DNA of 64,000 bases. It comes from Amycolatopsis suaedae. Its GTDB lineage: Bacteria; Actinomycetota; Actinomycetes; Mycobacteriales; Pseudonocardiaceae. The notes beneath the pieces are model-generated. The model did no database searches, was not told the DNA's origin, and was given only the letters and a program-made list of their open reading frames with translations. The stretch is taken from the NCBI RefSeq assembly GCF_004214935.1, contig NZ_SFCC01000015.1, positions 164,439 through 228,438 of the forward strand, in the 5' to 3' direction. Position numbers and translations under genes: made by a program. Below, piece after piece: positions 58,498 to 64,000 of this stretch; position 1 is the stretch's first letter; each line of letters opens with the position of its first letter.

Positions 58498-60138
58498 ATG
58501 GCGGAGCTGACGATCTCCTCGGACGAGATCCGCAGTGCGATCGAGAACTACGTCTCCAGTTACGCCCCGGAAGTGAGCCGGGAAGAGGTCGGCACTGTCA
58601 TCGACACCGGTGACGGCGTCGCCCACGTCGAGGGGCTGCCCTCGACCATGGCCAACGAGCTGCTGGAGTTCCCCGGCGGCGTCCTGGGTGTGGCCCGGAA
58701 CCTCGAACCGCGCCAGATCGGTGTGGTCATCCTGGGTAACTACGAGACCATCCAGGAAGGCCAGGAGGTCAAGCGCACCGGCCGCGTGCTGTCGGCCCCG
58801 GTGGGCGACAACTTCCTCGGCCGCGTGATCAACCCGCTCGGCCAGCCGCTGGACGGCCTCGGCGAGATCGAGGCCGACGAGTCCCGCGCACTGGAGCTGC
58901 AGGCCGCGTCCGTGGTGCAGCGGCAGCCGGTGTCCGAGCCGCTGCAGACCGGCATCACCTCGATCGACGCCCAGACGCCGATCGGCCGTGGCCAGCGTCA
59001 GCTGATCATCGGTGACCGCAAGACCGGTAAGACCACGGTCTGCGTCGACACGATCATCAACCAGAAGCGCGCCTGGGAGTCCGGCGACCCGAAGCAGCAG
59101 GTTCGCTGCATCTACGTCGCGATCGGCCAGAAGGGTTCGACCATCGCCGGCGTGAAGAAGACGCTCGAGGACGCTGGCGCGATGGAGTACACCACCATCG
59201 TCGCCGCCCCGGCCTCCGACTCCGCGGGCTTCAAGTGGGTCGCCCCCTACACCGGTTCCGCGCTCGGTCAGCACTGGATGTACCAGGGCAAGCACGTCCT
59301 GATCGTCTTCGACGACCTGACCAAGCAGGCCGAGGCCTACCGCGCGCTGTCGCTGCTGCTGCGCCGCCCGCCGGGCCGCGAGGCGTTCCCCGGCGACGTC
59401 TTCTACTTGCACTCGCGGCTGCTGGAGCGGTGCGCGAAGCTGTCCGACGAGCTGGGTGGTGGCTCGCTGACCGGTCTGCCGGTCATCGAGACCAAGGCCA
59501 ACGACATCTCGGCCTACATCCCCACCAACGTCATCTCGATCACCGACGGCCAGTGCTTCTTCCAGTCGGACCTGTTCAACTCGGGTCAGCGACCGGCGGT
59601 CGACGTGACCACCTCGGTGTCCCGAGTCGGTGGTGACGCGCAGATCAAGGCCATGAAGACGGTCTCCGGCTCGCTGCGAATCGACCTGTCGCAGTACGAG
59701 GAGCTGAAGGCCTTCGCCGCCTTCGCCTCGGACCTCGACGCCGCGTCGAAGGCGCAGCTGGACCGCGGCGCCCGCCTGTACGAGCTGCTCAAGCAGCCGC
59801 AGAACTCGCCGATCCCGGTCGAGCAGCAGGTGGTCACGGTGTTCCTGGGCACCCGTGGTCACTTCGACGACGTGCCGATCGAGGACGTCGCACGGTTCAA
59901 CTCGGAGCTGCTGGAGTCGATCCGGCACAAGCACGACGAGATCCTCGCCGACATCCGGGAGAACGGGAAGTGGAGCGACGAGCTGGCCGACAAGGTCGTC
60001 GCCGCCACCGCCGAGTTCAAGAAGGGCTTCACCACCTCCGAGGGCAAGACCCTGCAGGAGGCCGGCGCCGAGGCCATGGACGCCGACGAGGTCGGGCAGG
60101 AGACTGTCAAGGTCGCCAAGCCCGCCCCCAAGAAGTAA
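58498..60138 (+). CDS. atpA: ATP synthase F1 subunit alpha
   Basis: 546 residues from ATG 58498. P-loop GDRKTGKT, then the adenine-side motifs (YTGSALGQHWMYQGKHVLIVFDDLTKQAEAYR, here in pieces) and the catalytic Arg in the VSRVGGDAQIKAMK region. Non-catalytic nucleotide site subunit. A C-terminal extension with a charged Lys-rich tail (ending KPAPKK) is present, as in mycobacteria. Confidence 0.96.
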   Translation: MAELTISSDEIRSAIENYVSSYAPEVSREEVGTVIDTGDGVAHVEGLPSTMANELLEFPGGVLGVARNLEPRQIGVVILGNYETIQEGQEVKRTGRVLSAPVGDNFLGRVINPLGQPLDGLGEIEADESRALELQAASVVQRQPVSEPLQTGITSIDAQTPIGRGQRQLIIGDRKTGKTTVCVDTIINQKRAWESGDPKQQVRCIYVAIGQKGSTIAGVKKTLEDAGAMEYTTIVAAPASDSAGFKWVAPYTGSALGQHWMYQGKHVLIVFDDLTKQAEAYRALSLLLRRPPGREAFPGDVFYLHSRLLERCAKLSDELGGGSLTGLPVIETKANDISAYIPTNVISITDGQCFFQSDLFNSGQRPAVDVTTSVSRVGGDAQIKAMKTVSGSLRIDLSQYEELKAFAAFASDLDAASKAQLDRGARLYELLKQPQNSPIPVEQQVVTVFLGTRGHFDDVPIEDVARFNSELLESIRHKHDEILADIRENGKWSDELADKVVAATAEFKKGFTTSEGKTLQEAGAEAMDADEVGQETVKVAKPAPKK

Positions 60139-60150
60139 CCGGGTAGCCAC

Positions 60151-61080
60151 ATGCAGCTGCGAGAACTCCGGCAGAAGGTCCGGTCGACGAAGTCGATCGG
60201 CAAGATCACCAAGGCCATGGAGCTCATCGCCACCTCGCGCATCAGCAAGGCGCAGGCCAGGGTGCAGGCTTCCCGGCCGTACGCCGAGGAGATCACCAAC
60301 GTGCTCTCCGCGCTGGCCGGGGCGGCGTCGAACCTCAACGACCCGCTGCTGACCGAGCGGGCGAACCCCAAGCGGGCCGGTGTGCTGGTGGTGACCAGCG
60401 ACAAGGGTCTGTCCGGCGGCTACAACACCAACGTGCTGCGGGCCACCGAGGAACTGCTGGCGCTGCTGCGCGAGCAGGGCAAGACCCCGGTGGTCTACGT
60501 CGTCGGCAGGAAGGGCGTGGACTACTACACCTTCCGGGGCCGGGACATCGCGGCGAGCTGGACCGGGTTCTCCCAGGTGCCCGGCTACGCGAACGCGGCG
60601 GAGATCGGTGAGACGGTCGTCGAGGCGTTCCTCGCGGGCGCCGACGACGACGGCGACAAGCCCGGTGCGGACGGTGTGCTCGGCGTGGACGAGCTGCACA
60701 TCGTCTACACCGAGTTCAAGTCGATGCTCACGCAGACGCCGGTGGCCAAGCGTGTCGCACCGCTGGAGGTCGAGTACTCCGAGGAGGAGCCGACCACACT
60801 GCCGCCGAGTTACGAGTTCGAGCCGAGCGCGGACAAGCTGCTGTCCGCGCTGCTGCCGAAGTACATCAACACGCGGATCTTCGCGGCGTTGCTGGAGTCG
60901 GCGGCCTCCCAGCTGGCCGCGCAGCGGACGGCCATGAAGGCGGCCTCGGACAACGCCAAGGAACTGGTGGACACCTACAGCAGGTTGGCCAACCAGGCCC
61001 GGCAGGCCCAGATCACGCAGGAGATCAGTGAAATCGTCGGTGGCGCCAACGCGCTCGCTGCCGCAGGAACGGAAGACTGA
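60151..61080 (+). CDS. atpG: ATP synthase F1 subunit gamma
   Basis: 309 residues from ATG 60151. Long N- and C-terminal helices (KVRSTKSIGKITKAMELIA; NAKELVDTYSRLANQARQA) form the central shaft. Slightly longer than E. coli (287) through an insertion around residues 170-180 (DDDGDKPGADG), of the kind described for mycobacterial gamma. Confidence 0.95.
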   Translation: MQLRELRQKVRSTKSIGKITKAMELIATSRISKAQARVQASRPYAEEITNVLSALAGAASNLNDPLLTERANPKRAGVLVVTSDKGLSGGYNTNVLRATEELLALLREQGKTPVVYVVGRKGVDYYTFRGRDIAASWTGFSQVPGYANAAEIGETVVEAFLAGADDDGDKPGADGVLGVDELHIVYTEFKSMLTQTPVAKRVAPLEVEYSEEEPTTLPPSYEFEPSADKLLSALLPKYINTRIFAALLESAASQLAAQRTAMKAASDNAKELVDTYSRLANQARQAQITQEISEIVGGANALAAAGTED

Positions 61081-61082
61081 AG

Positions 61083-62504
61083 ATGACGAGTACTGAAGCC
61101 GCCAAGGGGCGCATCGTCTCGGTGACCGGCCCGGTCGTCGACGTCGAGTTCCCGCGCGGGGCCGTGCCCGACCAGTTCAACGCGCTCAAGGTCGACATCG
61201 AGTTCGAGCAGCTGCGCAAGACGGTGACCCTGGAGGTCGCTCACCACCTGGGCGACAACCTGGTCCGCACCATCTCCCTGCAGCCGGAGGACGGCCTGGT
61301 CCGCGGCGCCGAGGTCACCGACACCGGTGGCCCGATCTCGGTGCCGGTGGGCGACAAGGTCAAGGGGCACGTCTACAACGCGCTCGGCGAGTGCCTGGAC
61401 GAGCCCGGCTACGGCGCCGACCTGGAGCGGTGGTCGATCCACCGCAAGCCGCCTGCGTTCGACCAGCTCGAGGGTCGCACCCAGATCCTGGAGACCGGCC
61501 TGAAGGTCATCGACCTGCTCACCCCGTACGTGCAGGGTGGCAAGATCGGCCTGTTCGGCGGTGCCGGTGTGGGCAAGACGGTGCTGATCAAGGAGATGAT
61601 CACCCGTGTGGCCCGGAACTTCGGTGGTACCTCGGTGTTCGCCGGCGTCGGTGAGCGCACCCGTGAGGGCACGGACCTCTTCCTGGAGATGAGCGAGGAC
61701 GGCGTCATCAACGACACCGCGCTCGTGTTCGGCCAGATGGACGAGCCGCCGGGTACTCGTATGCGGGTCGCCCTGTCGGCGCTGACCATGGCGGAGTACT
61801 TCCGCGACGTCCAGAACCAGGACGTGCTGCTGTTCATCGACAACATCTTCCGGTTCACCCAGGCCGGTTCCGAGGTGTCGACCCTGCTGGGCCGCATGCC
61901 TTCGGCGGTGGGTTACCAGCCGACGCTGGCCGACGAGATGGGTGAGCTGCAGGAGCGGATCACCTCGACCAAGGGCCGTTCGATCACCTCGATGCAGGCG
62001 ATCTACGTGCCGGCGGACGACTACACCGACCCGGCCCCCGCCACCACGTTCGCCCACCTGGACGCCACCACCGAGCTTTCCCGGTCGGTGTTCCAGAAGG
62101 GCATCTTCCCGGCGGTGGACCCGCTGGCCTCCACCTCGACGATTCTCGACCCGGCGATCGTCGGCGAGAAGCACTACCAGGTGGCGTCCGCGGTCATCGC
62201 CATCCTGCAGAAGTACAAGGAACTGCAGGACATCATCGCCATCCTCGGTATGGACGAATTGTCCGAAGAGGACCGGCTGACGGTGCAGCGGGCCCGCCGG
62301 ATCGAGCGGTACCTGTCGCAGAACATGCTGGTCGCCGAGACCTTCACCCAGATCCCCGGCTCCACGGTGCCGCTGGAGGAGACGGTCGAGGCGTTCGACA
62401 AGATCACCCAGGGCGAGTTCGACCACTACCCGGAGCAGGCGTTCCTGGGTATCGGTGGCCTCGAGGACCTGGAGAAGAAGTACAAGGAAATCACCAAGAA
62501 GTGA
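61083..62504 (+). CDS. atpD: ATP synthase F1 subunit beta
   Basis: 473 residues from ATG 61083, two bases after atpG. P-loop GGAGVGKT, catalytic Glu in GERTREG, Walker B DVLLFIDNIFRFTQAGSEVS, and the DELSEEDRL motif near the C-terminus. Catalytic subunit. Confidence 0.97.
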   Translation: MTSTEAAKGRIVSVTGPVVDVEFPRGAVPDQFNALKVDIEFEQLRKTVTLEVAHHLGDNLVRTISLQPEDGLVRGAEVTDTGGPISVPVGDKVKGHVYNALGECLDEPGYGADLERWSIHRKPPAFDQLEGRTQILETGLKVIDLLTPYVQGGKIGLFGGAGVGKTVLIKEMITRVARNFGGTSVFAGVGERTREGTDLFLEMSEDGVINDTALVFGQMDEPPGTRMRVALSALTMAEYFRDVQNQDVLLFIDNIFRFTQAGSEVSTLLGRMPSAVGYQPTLADEMGELQERITSTKGRSITSMQAIYVPADDYTDPAPATTFAHLDATTELSRSVFQKGIFPAVDPLASTSTILDPAIVGEKHYQVASAVIAILQKYKELQDIIAILGMDELSEEDRLTVQRARRIERYLSQNMLVAETFTQIPGSTVPLEETVEAFDKITQGEFDHYPEQAFLGIGGLEDLEKKYKEITKK

Positions 62505-62517
62505 TACCTGCGGACTG

Positions 62518-62550
62518 CGGGGCCAGGGTCCTCTTTGGACGCTGGCCCCG
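62518..62550 (+). promoter_or_regulatory. Stem-loop between atpD and atpC
   Basis: CGGGGCCAG (62518-62526) and CTGGCCCCG (62542-62550), 9-bp arms, 15-nt loop, in the only long gap (111 bp) of the operon. It may reduce or process the transcript before atpC. Confidence 0.5.
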
Positions 62551-62615
62551 CCGTCTCGGTACCGGTCAATTGAACGGTTACACTTTGGGAAGCGCCCGAG
62601 CAGAAGGAGGCCCAC

Positions 62616-62981
62616 GTGGCTGAGATGTCCGTCGAGCTGGTCGCCGTCGAGCGTCGTCTCTGGTCGGGCACGGCGACGTTCGTCGTCGCGCAGACCACCG
62701 AGGGTGAGATCGGTATCCTGCCTGGTCACGAGCCTGTACTCGGTCAGCTGGTCGAGGGCGGTGTCGTCAAGGTGAACACCACCGACGGCGAGACCTTCAC
62801 CGCCGCGGTGCACGGCGGGTTCCTCTCGGTCACCGGCACCGGCGTCAGCATTCTGGCCGAGACGGCCGAACTCGCCGAGGAGATCGACGTCGCGGCCGCC
62901 CGCGCGGGGCTCCAGGCGGAGGACGAGGCAGAGCGCGCCCGGGCGAGCGCACGGCTACGGGCCGCTGGTCAGTCGGCCTGA
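62616..62981 (+). CDS. atpC: ATP synthase F1 subunit epsilon
   Basis: 121 residues from GTG 62616 (AAGGAGG upstream). The beta-sandwich (MSVELVAVERRLWSGTATFVVAQTTEGEIGILPGHEPVLGQL, here only pointed to by its start and end) and a short C-terminal helix, as in mycobacteria; that short tail usually cannot lock the enzyme as in E. coli. Confidence 0.94.
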   Translation: MAEMSVELVAVERRLWSGTATFVVAQTTEGEIGILPGHEPVLGQLVEGGVVKVNTTDGETFTAAVHGGFLSVTGTGVSILAETAELAEEIDVAAARAGLQAEDEAERARASARLRAAGQSA

Positions 62982-63002
62982 TCGACCGGACCGGGAGCCC
63001 GC

Positions 63003-63437
63003 GTGGACATCGTCGTCGTTGCCATCGGGGTCCTGGTCGCGTTCGTGGTGCTGGCCGTCTGGTACGGCCTGCGCTGGATGCGGATGCGTCGTGGCGGCGG
63101 CGTGAGCGTCGCGCTGCGCTGGCGGCCCGACAACGAGCGTGAGGGCTGGCACCTGGGCATCGGCCGCTACGAGGGACCGGAGTTCGCCTGGTACCGGGTG
63201 TGGAGCCTGCGGCTGGCCCCGGACCGGATCTATCACCGCGATGGCCTGGAGATCGTCGACCGCCGCGATCCGCAGGGGTCGGAGTCCTACGCCGTCCCGG
63301 CGGGCTCGACGGTGCTGCGCTGCGAGACCGAGCGCGGGGACCCGGTGGAGATCGCCATGGGCCCCGGCGCTCTCACCGGCTTCCTGTCCTGGCTGGAGTC
63401 CGCCCCGCCCGGCCGCCGCATCCGCCGCGCCGGCTGA
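63003..63437 (+). CDS. DUF2550 membrane protein
   Basis: 144 residues from GTG 63003. One N-terminal helix (VVVAIGVLVAFVVLAVWYGL) and a soluble domain with VSVALRWRPDNEREGWHLGIGRYEGPEFAWYRVWSL, a typical DUF2550 protein (Rv1312-like), always next to the atp operon. Function unknown. Confidence 0.88.
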   Translation: MDIVVVAIGVLVAFVVLAVWYGLRWMRMRRGGGVSVALRWRPDNEREGWHLGIGRYEGPEFAWYRVWSLRLAPDRIYHRDGLEIVDRRDPQGSESYAVPAGSTVLRCETERGDPVEIAMGPGALTGFLSWLESAPPGRRIRRAG

Positions 63438-63554
63438 CGCCCCGCCTCCCGCGCGAGTCGTACGTTCTGACGCGCGAGTCGTACGTTCCCGCCCGCCTGG
63501 TCCCACTGTTCGGCACGCTGGTTCCAGGTCGTGAGACGCCGGCCTGGGTAAAAG

Positions 63555-63605
63555 CACGTGAAGGCCACCTTCACTACGTGAGACGTCAGGGTCCCGGCAA
63601 TGTCG
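63555..63605 (+). repeat. Dispersed palindromic repeat, copy 3
   Basis: CACGTGAAGGCCACCTTCAC, then tail ACGTCAGGGTCCCGGCAATG. Closest to the copy at 176-225. Confidence 0.85.
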
Positions 63606-63786
63606 TGGGCGGCGACGGCCTGGGGCCGTCGGCAGGGGCGCTGTGGTTGCGTGTCGCGCAAGTATGGTGCCGTTGCTGGCGGCGAGCTGCGGGGGTGTTG
63701 TCTCGTTCGTGGTGGCTGGTGGGGTGGGTGTGCTGGCTGGTGCCGGTGTGGCAGGTGTGCCCGCCTGACGGGTTCGCGTCAGGTAG

Positions 63787-63924
63787 GTGAAGGCCACCTT
63801 CATTACGTCTGGCGGCAGGAACTCGGCCTTCACGCGATCCCAGGTGCCCCGCTGGCATCGCAGGCCACGGCAGCCCCACCAGCCACAGCCGTAAGGCAGC
63901 AAGGGAGCTTTACTACCCTTCTTC
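63787..63924. repeat. 138-bp dispersed repeat, 3' copy (inverted)
   Basis: Reverse complement of 262-399, same length, few differences. Starts with GTGAAGGCCACCTTCAT and ends in the AAGGGAGCTTTACTACCC segment. Confidence 0.85.
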
Positions 63925-64000
63925 CTGGATCCACCGACGATGATGACGAATTGATCGTGTCGTAGACACGCAGATGCCCTCTGACCTGGGATTGTTGTTC

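Larger units (their letters stand above)
63438..64000. other. Repeat-filled window end
   Basis: No supported gene. It contains the repeat copies at 63555-63605 and 63787-63924 and the single arm CAAGGGAGCTTTACT at 63900-63914. Bases 63925-64000 are open on the minus strand from the window edge (reading VYDTINSSSSSVDPG), which may be the end of a gene outside the window. Confidence 0.6.

Noticed and set aside
63925..64000. End of a transposase or other gene on the minus strand at the window edge
   Set aside because: Open frame but too short to identify; left as unassigned.

Overview
This is a GC-rich actinobacterial chromosome segment. The order argS-lysA-hom-thrC-thrB-rho-rpmE-prfA-prmC-tsaC-wecA-atpI-atpBEFHAGDC-DUF2550 is the arrangement known from mycobacteria and Pseudonocardiaceae. 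With the GTG starts, an integrated actinomycete conjugative element and abundant GTGAAGGCCACCTTCAC-type palindromes, the likely host is Amycolatopsis or a close relative (inference; no 16S rRNA gene is present).

Layout. (1) 1-12.4 kb is variable chromosome: an ArsR fragment, an alpha/beta hydrolase divergent from an AraC-type regulator, a secreted type-B carboxylesterase with an upstream hydrolase and a divergent GntR-TetR fusion regulator, a FadR-type regulator divergent from an aspartase/fumarase-like lyase plus AbgT-type transporter, a DUF72/XRE pair, and a SnoaL-like/NmrA-like pair. (2) 12,423-38,190 is a 25.7-kb actinomycete integrative and conjugative element (AICE) in a tRNA-Arg(CCG) gene, bounded by 48-bp direct repeats. 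Its left end holds cargo: two tiny proteins, a GNAT acetyltransferase, an APH-like kinase and an XRE/TPR regulator. Next come a GntR (KorSA-like) repressor with a tandem AGCTAGCT operator, a rightward run of small genes including an SsgA-family protein, Spd-type membrane proteins and an FtsK/TraB translocase, then accessory genes (two HExxH proteins, a secreted HNH nuclease, a P-loop kinase, a RapZ-C-like protein). The right end carries a prim-pol primase, a C5 DNA methyltransferase, a AAA+ ATPase, a cluster of twelve AAACCCGC units, xis and int. (3) 38.2-64 kb is conserved chromosome: a CDF metal transporter behind an iron-box-like site, DUF305 and DUF3105 proteins, then the housekeeping block through the complete F1Fo ATP synthase operon.

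How it fits together. In the element, Int and Xis act on the tRNA att sites. The prim-pol/AAA+ pair and repeat cluster look like the replication module. The translocase and Spd proteins form the double-stranded DNA transfer module, controlled by the GntR repressor. The chromosomal block links the aspartate-family amino-acid pathway, transcription termination, translation termination, tRNA t6A modification, cell-wall lipid-linked sugar synthesis and ATP synthesis.

Outside genes, the most striking signal is a modular family of palindromic repeats in many chromosomal intergenic gaps. It includes a 138-bp unit present in inverted orientation near both ends of the window (262-399 and 63,787-63,924) and a mosaic of stem-loops at 52,900-53,365. 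None was seen inside the element.
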